Source of the DNA: Acanthosepion esculentum
Lineage: Eukaryota; Mollusca; Cephalopoda; Sepiida; Sepiidae
Reading direction: 5' to 3'
Assembly (NCBI GenBank): GCA_964036315.1
Contig: OZ038479.1
Coordinates: 57,638,246 to 57,702,245, forward strand
Length of the DNA stretch: 64,000 nt
The notes under the pieces: generated by a model
The model's database searches: none
What the model saw: only the letters and a program-made list of their open reading frames with translations
What the model was told of the DNA's origin: nothing
Position numbers and translations under genes: made by a program
Shown here: piece by piece, positions 51,001 through 62,211 of the stretch
Numbering within the stretch: the stretch's first letter is position 1
Layout of the letters: each line of letters starts with the position of its first letter

Positions 51001-52210
51001 ATCAATTAACATTATAAATTCAATAACTCCATTCCAAATTTTGTCAGTTGTTTTCGTTAGTATGAACTCTCTTATTTTAATACATTTTCTTCAATTCAGA
51101 ATAATATTTAAAATGATCACATTGAGTGCAATGATAGATTTTATGGAATGAAATATATAAGAAAATAATCAGAAACTAAAAGCAATGAATTAAACGCAAA
51201 CGTATCATACTACTGGTCATATTAAGTCTTTAGATGATGGAAAATTCAGAAATAAAACAGAGTACTCAGATCTTCTTTCATTGACAAATGGACAAAACTT
51301 AACTGCACATGAAAATCAATATTTTACAGTATAAGTGAATCTCAAAATATCCAAAATGTATTACTCTTCTGAAAATAACATCCACAAGACACTCATGTTT
51401 GAACCAATCAGAAGAAAATTAACAACTGCACAGCTGACATTATGCAAATTAAACGAACGGTTCATGGTCCAGTGGTAAAAAAATATGCAAAATTAAGAAG
51501 TGGATTTCAAAATAGAACGGGGGAATATAGTTCAAATACAGATTAAGATAATTTGCGTTCAATCCACACTTATAGGTTCAGTGTTTAAATACATTTTATC
51601 AAAACACCCTGAAAATGAATCTGCTGACTACTTTGCACATATAAAATGAATCAAAATCCCTATTAACTTGATTCAGGCATAAGAGCACATTCCCTAATTT
51701 ACTTGATTTGTTGTGATTGCATTTGTATGCATAGATCTTTGACTGACCCGCACACAATTAATATATTATTTTCTCTTATGAAATCTTTAGAATCAGAACA
51801 ATTACTCTTTGTTAAATCCTTAACATTTGAAAAAAACATTAATGACCCACTTCTCATCAGTGTGTTTCCATATACTGAACCCCAAAAGTTTTAATACATT
51901 TTATAAACAGAACCTGAAAAAAAGAGTGTTCCTTATTTTGCATATAGCAAAAGTAAATCAAAATTTGTATTTACCTGTTGCATCAATACATGACTTCATT
52001 TCATTCATGTGACATCTTTACAGTGAGAATAAAAAAGTTTTTTTCTGAATCCATAACATATAAAACATAATTCAATAATTTCTCAGCAGTGTGCAAAAAT
52101 GGAAATATACTAATTTCAGAAAGAAAGGTGTTTCTTTCCGGAGGAGATTCATCATGCAGTGTATTTGACATTTCTAAAAAACAAACATCAACAAAAGTGA
52201 CAAAGACATG

Positions 52211-53941
52211 CTATACTATGCTGTGTGTTCGCATATGATCCTTCAAATATGACTTCCTTGCATATGCAGATCCACAAACTTCACAAGAATATGGTTTCTC
52301 TCCAGTGTGTATTTGCATATGGCGCTCCAATGATGACTTCCTTGAAAATACAGATCCACAAACTTCACAAGAATGTGGTTTTTCTCCAGTGTGGGTTTGC
52401 ATATGGTTATTCAAATGTGACTTCAGTGAAAATGCAGATCCACAAATTTCACAAGTATATGGTTTCTCTCCAGTGTGGGTTCGCATATGGCGTTCCAAAT
52501 TTGACTTCATTGAAAAAGCAGATCCACAAACTTTACAAGAATATGGTTTCTCCCCAGTGTGAGTTCGCATATGTAACACCAAATATGACTTCTGTAAAAA
52601 TGCAGAACCACAAACTTCACAAGAATATGGTTTCTCTCCAGTATGTGTTCGCATATGGTTATTCAAATGTGACTTCAGTGAAAATGCAGATCCACAAATT
52701 TCACAAGAATATGGTTTATCTCCAGTGTGTGTTCGCATATGACATGATAAAGCGGACTTCTGTGTAAATGCAGACCCACAAACTTCACAAGAATATGGTT
52801 TATCTCCAGTGTGTGTTTGCACATGGTTTTTCAAATGTGAATTCCTTGAAAATGCAGATCCACAAACTACACAAGAATATGGTTTCTCTCCAGTATGTGT
52901 TCGCATATGGTGCTCCAATGATGACTTACTTGAAAATACAGATCCACAAACTTCACAAGAATATGGTATTTCTCCAGTGTGTGTTTGCATATGGTTCTTC
53001 AAATGTGATTTCATTGAAAATGTAGATCCACAAATTTCACAGGTATATGGTTTGTCTCCAGTGTGTTTTCGCATATGATATGCTAAAGCAGACTTCTGTG
53101 TAAATGCAGAACCACAAATATCACAAGAATATGGCTTATCTCCAGTATGTGTTTGCATATGGGTCTTCAAATATGACTTCCTTGAAAATGCAGATCCACA
53201 AACTACACAAGAATATGGTTTCTCTCCAGTGTGCGTTTGCATATGGCACTCCAATGATGACTTTCTTGAAAATACAGATCCACAAATTTCACAATAATAT
53301 GGTTTTTCTCCAGTGTGTGTTTGTATATGGTTATTCAAATGTGACTTCAGTGAAAATTCAGATCCACAAATTTCACATCTATATGGTTTTTCTCCAGTGT
53401 GTGTTCGCATATGGCGTTTCAAATTTGACTTCATTGAAAATGCAGATCCACAAACGTCACAAGAATATGGTTTCTCCCCAGTGTGTGTTTGCATATGGTT
53501 ATTTAAATGTGACTTCAGTGAAAATGCAGATTTACAAATTTCGCAAGTATATGGTTTCTCTCCAGTGTGTGTTCGCATATGATGTTTCAAATTCGACTTC
53601 ATTGAAAATGAAGATCCACAAACTTCACAAGAATATGGTTTTTCTCCACTATGTGTTCGCATATGGTACTTCAAATGTGAGTTCTTTGGAAATGCAAATC
53701 CACAAACTTTACAAGAATATGGTTTCTTGCCAGTGTTTGTTTGCATATGACACTTCAAATTTGACATCTTTGAAAATGCAGATTCACCAACTCCACAAAA
53801 ATGTGGCTTCTCTCCAGTGTGAGTTCGCATATGTGACACCAAATGCGGCTTCCATGAAAGTGTAAATCCACAATCCTCAGAAGAATATGGTTCCTCTTCA
53901 GTGTGTTTGCATAGTCTTATTTGAAAATGCTGATTCACCAA
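52211..53941 (-). CDS. C2H2 zinc-finger protein exon, 20 finger units
   Basis: The 576-codon frame encodes 20 tandem C2H2 units of 28 residues. Units 3-20 keep all four zinc ligands (C-x2-C-x12-H-x3-H), the structural Phe and Leu, and TGEKP or TGDKP linkers. Unit 1 lacks its first Cys (YSSEDC), and unit 2 lacks one Cys and the last His. DNA-contact positions vary while the framework is nearly constant: helix types MKSNLKR, LKSHLNN, RKSSLEC, RKSYLKT and QKSALAY recur as blocks. It ends naturally after the last finger (MRTHSIV, TAG). The frame opens at TTG and stays open upstream to a TAA near 54,055 without any ATG, so initiation needs an unseen upstream exon or an internal Met. No KRAB, BTB or SCAN domain is seen. 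It is probably a nuclear DNA-binding protein, or a very recent pseudogene. Confidence 0.75.
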   Translation of the reverse strand: MVNQHFQIRLCKHTEEEPYSSEDCGFTLSWKPHLVSHMRTHTGEKPHFCGVGESAFSKMSNLKCHMQTNTGKKPYSCKVCGFAFPKNSHLKYHMRTHSGEKPYSCEVCGSSFSMKSNLKHHMRTHTGEKPYTCEICKSAFSLKSHLNNHMQTHTGEKPYSCDVCGSAFSMKSNLKRHMRTHTGEKPYRCEICGSEFSLKSHLNNHIQTHTGEKPYYCEICGSVFSRKSSLECHMQTHTGEKPYSCVVCGSAFSRKSYLKTHMQTHTGDKPYSCDICGSAFTQKSALAYHMRKHTGDKPYTCEICGSTFSMKSHLKNHMQTHTGEIPYSCEVCGSVFSSKSSLEHHMRTHTGEKPYSCVVCGSAFSRNSHLKNHVQTHTGDKPYSCEVCGSAFTQKSALSCHMRTHTGDKPYSCEICGSAFSLKSHLNNHMRTHTGEKPYSCEVCGSAFLQKSYLVLHMRTHTGEKPYSCKVCGSAFSMKSNLERHMRTHTGEKPYTCEICGSAFSLKSHLNNHMQTHTGEKPHSCEVCGSVFSRKSSLERHMQIHTGEKPYSCEVCGSAYARKSYLKDHMRTHSIV

Positions 53942-53945
53942 ATTT

Positions 53946-54194
53946 TCATGTATATGGTTTGTTCCTAGTGCATTTTTCCATATGGTATACTAAATCTAAA
54001 TAATGAGAAATGTTTGCAAACTTCAAAAGAACATGGTTTCTCTTTATTTTTTGTTTTGAATTTTTACTCATATGTAACACTAAGACTATAGAAAAACGAA
54101 CAACGCATTTGAAAGCACATTTTTTGCAAGTTAATGTTCGCTTTGATACTTTTGAAAATGGAAATACACAACTTTTACATGAATATTGCAGCAT
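53946..54194 (-). pseudogene. 5' coding segment of ZNF copy 4, cut by TGA
   Basis: An ATG at 54,192-54,194 opens 82 codons (MLQYSCKSCVFPFSKVSK, then KKCAFKC, ending NKPYT). The TGA at 53,946-53,948 sits where copies 2 and 3 have TGT (Cys, in the PYTCEF or PFTCEF wording). The same frame continues as KFGESAFSNKTMQTH, and a one-base shift is then needed to enter the finger array. So at least two lesions separate the old start from the open array. Frames within it are mixed finger wording (the KPCSFEVC piece is in another frame). Confidence 0.65.
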
Positions 54195-55959
54195 ATATTA
54201 CTCTGTTCTTGATTGATCTGAAGAATCTTGTTTTCCTTCATTTTTATTCCCCAAAATAATAGTTCTTATGAATACCATGATTTTCTGTACTGCAAAAAGC
54301 CTGTGAAGTAAAAGTAATGACACACATTTTAACAGAGACAGTAAATAATACATGAAATCAGTTCATATTTTAACAGATATATTCAGCTATATATTAATGT
54401 GAGTTGAGACCAGCATAGTGAAACAATAATGCGACAGCCAGGAAAGATCAATAGAACAATCAAAATGTTTATCTTAATTTCCTTTTGAGTTGAAACAAGT
54501 CCACTGGTATTTTTTGAAAAATTTTCAATTGTCTAAAATATTATTCTTTAGGGATTATTCTTTCCACTTGTAAATAAACTCAGTTTTCACAAAAAAACAA
54601 GCAGACAACAGCAGAGAATTTATGATATAAATAAGGTGAATAAACATAATGAAAAGAACATTCATTTGCACATGAATCTTTAAATGAGGCAAAAGACATT
54701 AAATTTAAAGCATAATGACCAAGTAAAGCTTTGTATTTTTCATTTTATGATTTCAATCTGGCAATTATTAGTTTATTGATATAAATCAAACATTTCAACT
54801 AGATATAAATAAAATGAAAAAAGATTTTATGCCATTGATAAGAAAATTCTGATATAAAAAACAATCTGTATGAACTCTGTAGGAACAAAGATATTTTTGA
54901 AAGTGATATGAAAAGTTGTTACATTAAAATAGTTATTATAATATGCACCAGGAAACTTTTATGGAAATAAAGAAATACAAAATGATAAACCCTGTCTTTC
55001 AAAATTTGATATAAATCAACTAAGTATTGACTATTCATAAGATTTCTAGTATGAAGTAAATGATAAAAATTATTTACAGAAGTTTCCATTTGAAATTTGC
55101 AAGGAAAGATGCTTCATGTAATTACCTCAATGATTTCATTTGCTTATAAAATCCTAATCACACTGAGTTTGATATAATTTAAAGATAGATCTCTGGAGAA
55201 AGTTTGTTTAACTTTTATCAAACTAAATACTATAGGATCTACATAAAGGGTGATTCATATAATATTGGGATGAAATGTTTGTATGAATATTTCCCTTTTC
55301 TACAAACTGTTAATATTTTCACAAAAGAACTTCATCATAATAGTGCATTATAATTATAATTAAATGGTAAATCATGTCTAGTGTGACTGTGCACATAGCA
55401 GCATTGGATTTACCTTCTGGTTTGACTGGCTGAAGCCAGGCATTTTCAACATTTATGATTGACTCCAATCAAGGTGTATAGTATTTTTCATACTGTCATA
55501 GATCTTGAGAGGGGAATCACAGGTGAAAGGTGCCTAGAGTTGTTATCTAAATGTGATACTATATTTCAATGCAGAAAGTTGAAATTCTAACCAAGTTTAC
55601 TTTGTTCACTTTGCACTAATGCCGTTGGAAAAGGCATGAATCTGTCTCCTACTAATCGAGGTAATTTCTATGTCCTACTTGTCAACACTTTTAAATATCA
55701 AACAGTACTTGTCTTATAACCCTTCCCTTACTTTGAAAATTTCATGCTTGTAAAACCAATCAAATATATCACACCAAACCTAACACAATACACTAACAGA
55801 TTTCCATAGAGGAAGTCAAGACAAAGCCTATGAATATTTTAAATGTTATGAAAGCTATTATAATTTTGAATTTCTTACTCTGAATAAAGGAATATGAAAA
55901 AAAAGAATAATATTAAAAAGTAACTGACTGATTCCTTTACACATTATTTCCATTAGGGC

Positions 55960-56110
55960 TATTGTCCTCATTTTGTTGTTTTTGAGGGAAAAAGTCTGAA
56001 TGTAAATAATGATAAAGTTCGCCTATTTAGGAAACAAGGGGCAAAGCAGCAGTTAAACCGTGCTCCTTTCAAAACCCACCAACAGTTGGAGAAGACTAGA
56101 GCATCACGGC
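55960..56110 (+). mobile_element. LINE fragment in ZNF copy 4
   Basis: A short diverged match to 21,680-21,770 and 43,800-43,910 (TGAATGTAAATAATGATAAA, GGAAACAAGGGGCAAAG, GTGCTCCTTTCAAAACC) in the same relative position. Confidence 0.7.
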
Positions 56111-56149
56111 CATTGAAAGATTGTAAACTAGTTGAACTCAAAAACAGGA

Positions 56150-57086
56150 ATTTCACCAGAATTTTATCTAATTTTCTTCTGTAAAAATTGCATAAGGAAT
56201 ATCAGGTGGAATATTTTATTGAATGTTAAATATTTTGGCTTTAAATTCCCTATACTTATCACTCTTATTTTTTTATACTGCCATGTATAGACATCCATGT
56301 TTTTGAAAATCTGCCCAGCGCCGCCCAAATAAAAAATAAAAAATTCTCTTTAAAATACTGGGTGTTGCTGAATTGGAATAAAATTTTCCATTTATGATCA
56401 GTAAATATAGTTTTTATATATTAACAATATTACGTAAGTATTACAATTTCTGTATAAATATATAGAAATTTTAAAGTTTTAAATCTTTATAATTACAATT
56501 AATTAATATGTTCAAAAACTTTAAAACAATTGTTGTAAAAATTCATTATTCATAAAAAAACAAACTACATTCTTCAGAGAATATTGTCCATAATGACTTA
56601 TTTATAAAAGCAATTAAAAGCTTTTCTAATTAAATAATGCCTTAATTTTATTGTAATTTTATTCTATGATTCAAGTTTTACCAAAAACAAAGTGATAATT
56701 AAATTCTCCAAAGGTATCTGCTTTCAATTAATATAAACACTGAGCTGGTGAAAATTTCATTAAATTAACCAGGTGTGTGTGGGGTGGGTGGTTCGATGTA
56801 AAAATGAAATTTTTTGCCAAGAAAGATAATTTAACATCAAAATAAATTTTCAAGAGCAACATGGAAAATTTTCATTCAAAAGGATGAAAAGTAAAACAAA
56901 GCCAAATTTTGTGCTACAGAAATTGAATAAAAATAAGTAAAATAAAATGAAAACTATTTTTTAATAATATTTTCTTCAAGATATCTGACATGATGAAACT
57001 GAAATTGAAATCATAGCTGAATTTACTTCATTTTTTATTTATTTCGGCAATACACTAACAGGGAATAAAAAGAAAAAAAAATGGCG
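56150..57086. repeat. AT-rich interspersed repeats, left part of family C copy 2
   Basis: 56,216-56,780 matches 45,410-45,670. 56,840-57,078 matches 28,890-29,130. No gene is seen. Confidence 0.7.
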
Positions 57087-58264
57087 GGCGCTATTACACT
57101 TTCGACCCCACCCCCCTCCATACACAGACTCTCCCGTTGCTTCCTGTCATTCAGCAATGGGTTGCCCCAGATACGACAGTCTGCACTGATATGTGGACCT
57201 CATAGAATGAATTATTTTGTCTCTACATCATATAACACATGTGTGTTGGCCTCGCATTAAACTGGCCTTATGTCTAATTTCCTCTCCTTATCTGATGCAA
57301 ATGCTTGAACAACAATATTAGTTTGTGGAATCTTCCACGACAGCCAGTTAACCCCTGGTGGGAAATGCACTATTCCTGTTATGATTTTTACCAACATGAT
57401 ACTTACAAAATATATAACAAGCATTCATTGGTCAATCACCTTCAATCTAGCTCGTTGATTGGTCAGTTTCGACCAATCAAATCACCTCCACGCGACAGAT
57501 CTGTTTTGGCGCCAACTAAGTTTGATCCTGTCACGTGGTACAGCAGATTATAAAAACCAGACACGAGTAATTCTGGATCTCTTTGATTCTTCGCCGCTCT
57601 CTTCGTTCTCTCTTGCGTCTCATCTCCGCTGCCAACATGTGACCCTTAAAGAACTCCCATCTTGACTAATGCAGTCAGACGTAAAAGAAGTTTACAGCAA
57701 TCACGCAAGTACAACTCTTAACTTTCTGAACTCTTACCAACTTGTACAATACACAATTCCAAACATTCAACACGAACGCAATCTTCTAAACTACAGTTTA
57801 ATAAGTAATTCTACCCTTATGAGCTCAGGTACAAATATTTTCTAATCAAAGTGACGTAACTCCGTCTAACCTTTCAGTTTATGTGCATGTACATCAAATA
57901 CTTAATAAATTCAATTGTTATGTTTCGAATCATTATTTTTGTCTTTTATTAATTGTTGTGGATGGAAGATTATGAACACCAACACGCACAATTTTAAGCC
58001 TTCTGATCATTCAAACCTTCTGATATCTTTTTTAACATCTTCACACAAACCGCAACAAGTTTAAGTTAAGAAGCTGGTGATTTTCTTGAATTTGATATTA
58101 ACCAGTAAATTTAAGTTTGCCTGATAAAATTGAAGGTATTTTTTTACATTTTATAAACATTAATTTTGTTTCACGAGATTTAAATATAAATATTATATTT
58201 ACTAATATAAGGAACTGCTGAATGACAGGAAGCAACGGGGAGGGTGCGAAAGTGTAATAGCGCC
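57087..58264. mobile_element. Non-autonomous hAT element, 1,178 bp
   Basis: Terminal inverted repeats begin GGCGCTATTACACTTTCG (18 bp perfect) and continue, after a short unequal spacer, with CCCGTTGCTTCCTGTCATTC on the left, mirrored at about 58,212-58,240. AAATGGCG flanks both ends (57,079-57,086 and 58,265-58,272), an 8-bp duplication typical of hAT. The paralogous repeat at about 29,108-29,160 lacks the insert. It encodes no transposase; the 82-codon frame at 57,305-57,553 has no recognised domain. It carries promoter-like cluster C. Confidence 0.9.
57457..57555 (+). promoter_or_regulatory. CCAAT palindrome / E2F palindrome / TATA cluster C
   Basis: GATTGGTC and GACCAATC (57,457-57,478, spacer 6) are followed by TTTTGGCGCCAA (57,504-57,515, a palindromic E2F-type site), an E-box CACGTG (about 57,532-57,537) and TTATAAAA (57,548-57,555). 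A third CCAAT (ATTGGTCAATC) lies at about 57,427. This resembles a cell-cycle promoter. Expected initiation is near 57,580, followed by a pyrimidine-rich leader and an ATG-TGA. No gene follows. Confidence 0.55.
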
Positions 58265-59480
58265 AAATGGCGAGGGATGTCAGTAAATAACGATTTCACT
58301 TTTATCGAAATAATTTCTCTTCTTTCACTTACCTCTCGATTTCAATTCAGAAACTGCAACGAGATAAACAAAACCGGATATTTTTTTCTTTCTTTGTGTT
58401 CAAAATGATTTTGATGCGATTACTTTTAGTTTTGTCCAGCTTACCAAATTTCTACATTGTTCATTTTCATAACAAGGTCGAAATTGAAACGAAATATCAC
58501 AAAGAATGAATTAAGAAAAATAAAACACGTTACTAACGGGAAATTCCTTTCAGAAAATGTTTTATGATTATGAAAGCCGAAAAAGGAAGTTAAACGGTGT
58601 TAATCAAAATTAGATTCCTTGTGTTTAAAATCCTGAAAATTCTTGGCATTTATAGAAGATAAGAGTTATTCAAAAGCCGATAACTTCATGGCCCACAGAC
58701 GCTGCTAACGATTTGGTGCCTAACGTGATATTTTTATGAATTCTATGTTAAATACAAATTCTACTGAAACCAAATGATATACCATAAACAACATAATCAG
58801 AGATTCATTTCTGATATAAATAAAAACTAAACGTGATCAATGGAGCAAAATAAAAATAAAGACGTTGCTGATTGCTATATGCTTTTCTATTGGCTCCAAC
58901 AAAATGCAGGCTTTTTTTCTTTTTTCGTTTTTCTTTTTTTTTTTCACAAATATAAGCAAAAATAAACGAAAAAGAAGAAATCGCTCCACCCTGTTTTGAA
59001 AAAATTACCAAAAATCAGGAAATTATTTGATAATAATGACTTTTTTCAGCACGTATCCATTAATGAATTAAATAGTGTGCAGGTTATTTTTTAAAAAGCA
59101 CTTGCGGAAAATATCATTTTATGACTTGTAGCATATCTGCCCCGCAAGAAAAAGTGAGACTCTTGGAAAAAAGATAGGACACAAACCTGGAATTCAAAGA
59201 AGTAATAATTAATAAATGTATGAACAAGACATGTTAGAAAAGTATAAAAGATAAACAAATTTGAAGTTATGAACAGTTCAATACAATCTTTAATAAGTGC
59301 CTTTTAATTACTTGTTCGTCTTGTCTCTATCAAAATGAAAGGAAACGTGTCTTGTTGCTACGAAAGTCAAAGGGAAAAGGAAGAACTTTTAGATATCGTG
59401 CCACCTGTGATTATCATCAGGGGTCGGTAATCCCTAAGAAATCAGATTTGATTATCTAAACACCTGAGTTAAATCCTCTT
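58265..59480. repeat. Family C copy 2, right part
   Basis: It matches 29,130-30,300: GATGTCAGTAAATAACG, CATGGCCCACAGACGCTG, AATGCAGGCTTTTTTTC, CACCTGTGATTATCATCAGG and TCCTCTTTTCTA. Confidence 0.75.
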
Positions 59481-59711
59481 TTCTACGCTGTTCTAGGTCA
59501 TGTATAGGTTAGTTCCAATGATTCTTTGATAGTTTCAGTGGCGTGGAACAACTCGTGTTTTTGCTTACTCACAGATACACAAAAAGTATGACTCTTCAAT
59601 TACACTCCCACAATTTTCCTCAGAAAACTCAAATCAGCTTTTCAAAATTTTTTTATAAAATTCTGCAAACTTCACTGAAGAGATTTCCCCACGCTCCTCT
59701 AATCTGTGAAC
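59481..59711. other. Unassigned non-coding stretch
   Basis: No feature is recognised between family C and the mariner-like end. The short ORF at 59,543-59,803 runs through both and is not supported. Confidence 0.4.
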
Positions 59712-59890
59712 TACAGGGTGCGATGGGTAAATTGTCACCATTTTATATTTTTATTTCACGCATGCGCTTTGTTTGTTTTGATTTTGTAGACTGCACAGTA
59801 TAGTAGGGTCAGTTGGGCACAATCTGTGAGAAAAAGCGCACCATGAAGCATTTTACTCCACCAGAACTTTAGAAACTGCATTCTTTACTG
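59712..59890 (+). mobile_element. Mariner-like element, left-end fragment
   Basis: TACAGGGTGCGATGGG begins a ~180-bp match to 62,212-62,395 (ATTTTATATTTTTATTTC, GCACAGTATAGTAGGGTCAG, AGAAAAAG.GC). The remainder of the element is missing. Confidence 0.7.
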
Positions 59891-59979
59891 TGTGTGTCTG
59901 TGTGTATCATAACGTCTTCATAGAGTTTTCTCTTAAAGGGACAAACGTAATTTCTCCACAGAGATTATATCTTGTATGT

Positions 59980-60190
59980 GAGAGTAGGCAAAAGAGAAGA
60001 TATTCACCTACCGCCCCACGCAGTGTGATGTGGCAGAAGGCCAAGTTTATTATGGGGTGAACCGAGACTGTAGGCTCGGGCAAAAATTCCCCATAGACGG
60101 AGTCGGGTAGCATAGCCTCGTCTGGCTTCCTCTCTGCCCAGAGACAGAGAGTTTGACCAGCACACTGTGGGAGACCACAGTTGGCGGTAA
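59980..60190. repeat. Diverged relative of the hairpin array
   Basis: GTGGCAGAAGGCCAAGTTTA, then ACCGAG....TAGGCTCGG and CAAAAAT..CCC align with 49,990-50,052. Stems are at 60,062-60,079 (CCGAG/CTCGG) and 60,164-60,181 (ACTGTGG-GAGA-CCACAGT). The second stem's sequence differs from the equivalent GAACAGTT/AACTGTTC but still pairs. Confidence 0.65.
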
Positions 60191-60779
60191 ATTAATTTTA
60201 ACCGTGCTTTAATTGACCAATCAGGAGTTAGAGAAATATCAAGGCTCTGTGTTCCACTTTTTTTTCCTGCTTTTGGAATGCAGATTTTGTCGATCGCGGT
60301 ACTGATATGTAGGAAATGTATTGGAATCTTTTTTAACCAATGGAATATTATTAAATAGAAGTAAAACACTAAAACTGGACCAGTTTTACTATGAAGGGCT
60401 CAAAATCAAATATAATTTATAGTTCCCATTTTCGACCTTGTATGTACAGGACACACGGTGGTTTTTGGAGATATTTTATAGGAAAAAATGCATTCCAAAA
60501 GCAGGAAAATATGGTAATGAGATTATGTTGCTCCCATTATATAACATGATAGCATGAATGAACAAATAAAGAAACAGTATGACCAGTGAGGTGAAAGGCA
60601 AAGAAGCGAAGAATTAAAAACATAATTTTTTTTTGTTTTACTAATAAAATGGGTGTGAGCAGGGCGTCTATGCAAATTGGATACGCTGATCTGGGGGAAA
60701 GTGGCGTTGGTAAGTGTTGGATTTGGTATGTCTGTTAGGTCGGTTGACCCGGCAGCGATTGTGATTGTGAAGAGTCCAG
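60191..60779. other. Unassigned non-coding stretch
   Basis: No gene is seen. The GCTTTTGGAATGCA at about 60,270 has an inverse-complement counterpart TGCATTCCAAAAGC at about 60,489-60,502, a short inverted repeat about 220 bp apart. Confidence 0.4.
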
Positions 60780-61249
60780 TGTAGCGGACCTAGGGTTTAA
60801 TACGCGTTATAAAATGAAACACGTGTGGTCTCCTGAAACAAAGCCCACTACAAATATATCGGTCCCAAGATGAGTGCCAGCAAAAGAAATGTAAAAAAAA
60901 AAAAACAAGAATCAATATATATGTACCAAGAGGTACATGTGTATTAACAAACGGATACAAATTACAAAAACAATAATGTGTATGTGTAACAAATAATCGT
61001 GTAAAATTTGTGTTCCAATAAATTTGTGAGTGAATGTTCGTATGTACGTGCATGAGTGTGTCTGTGTGCGTATAATCTTCATGGCGTTTCCACAAAAGAG
61101 AACGCTATATTTTCTGTGAGAGCTTACATGGACGTAGTTCGCTGAAAATGAAAGAAAGAGAGAGAGAGAAAGGGTTCTCTCAAGTTTATAGTTTAAGGAT
61201 ATCTCTCCCAAGTGGTGGTGTCAGAATTTAGGAGGAGATAAATCTGACA
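60780..61249 (-). mobile_element. Solo LTR, 470 bp
   Basis: It begins TGTAGCGGAC and ends AATCTGACA on the plus strand, with CCAG on both sides (60,776-60,779 and 61,250-61,253). The minus strand carries a TATA-like CTATAAAC (about 61,185-61,192) followed by a CT-rich tract, so it is probably oriented minus. It is related to 30,617-31,149. Confidence 0.75.
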
Positions 61250-61253
61250 CCAG

Positions 61254-62211
61254 TATATTCAGGAAATCCAATAATTGGTGATGAAAACGGGGTTTCTCGA
61301 TTGTTTTCAAAGGCTTTCTTGACATTTTCAGTCCAGACAAATGGTTTTCTTGGCCCGTTGAGCTCATATATAGGGGCCATTAAGATGAAGAATAAATCCG
61401 ATCGGATGATTCGTTCTTATAGACGTGGCTCGAGTGTTGTCGAGAGATATCCGATGATGCATTAAAGAGTTTTTGTTGTTGGAGGATTCATTTCATTAGT
61501 TTTCCTTGCTGCATGCTGACACCGGTTGTTATAAACACACGTATGGCTGCACGGAAGAATGAAATCCCACTACCGCTGAAGAGGTGAAAGAAACACAAGA
61601 AACGTAATTATAAAATTTTGTTGTATTGCCGATAGAGCAGATGTGAGTGAAACGTCTTTATGAAGATGATGTGTCGCTGTTTGAAGGAGGATGGTTCTCA
61701 ACTGTATACATGTGTCAGGTTGGTTGTCCGAAGTCTTTATGGTGACGTCGAGAGTTCACCCGGCTGTCGACAACTGGCCTGTTAGAAACATTCTCTGCGC
61801 TCCTGTCATTTATAAGCCGCTTTTTAAAAAGCAAATTTGATGTCTTCTTATCTCATCTTGGTGATGTTGTCATTACCGGCTCCTTTTATATTATAGTTTA
61901 AATATTTGAGGTGATTTTATTTGTGGGTCGGATGTGATACTCGGAGCCCCTGTGCCGAGGATGACTATCTTATTTTCCATTTTTCTTTCAGAACTCACAT
62001 CTAGCTGAGATTTTTTAACGGATGTTTTTAACAGTCATTCGTTTTGCGGATATTTTTAGCAGCAAGTTCAATAGCGATTGAATTCAAAATCCACCTCACT
62101 GTAATCGAATGGATGAATGCACTCATTTCTCTGCTCTTATCTCCCACTCTATAAAGGGAGACAATAAATATAAACAAACTACATATAAAGATTTACAATT
62201 GTACAGGGTGA
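61254..62211. other. Unassigned stretch, less AT-rich
   Basis: No domain-bearing ORF, RNA gene or repeat match within the window is recognised. The composition is closer to 40% GC by eye than in its neighbours. Confidence 0.35.

Larger units (their letters stand above)
51000..56150 (-). repeat. ZNF module, copy 4 (best preserved)
   Basis: The left flank matches 16,480 and 32,610. The finger array is at 52,211-53,941. The right flank contains GTATTGACTATTCAT at about 55,024 and AGGGTGATTCATATAATATT at about 55,246, and it ends in the LINE fragment at 55,960-56,110. It has no large insertion. Confidence 0.85.

Noticed and set aside
52225..53865. Plus-strand ORFs of 180, 85 and 253 codons with [16 protein letters not shown] repeats
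   Set aside because: Antisense shadow of the 20-finger exon. No independent protein family is recognised.
57305..57553. 82-codon ORF in the hAT element
   Set aside because: No transposase or other domain; it overlaps the promoter-like cluster.
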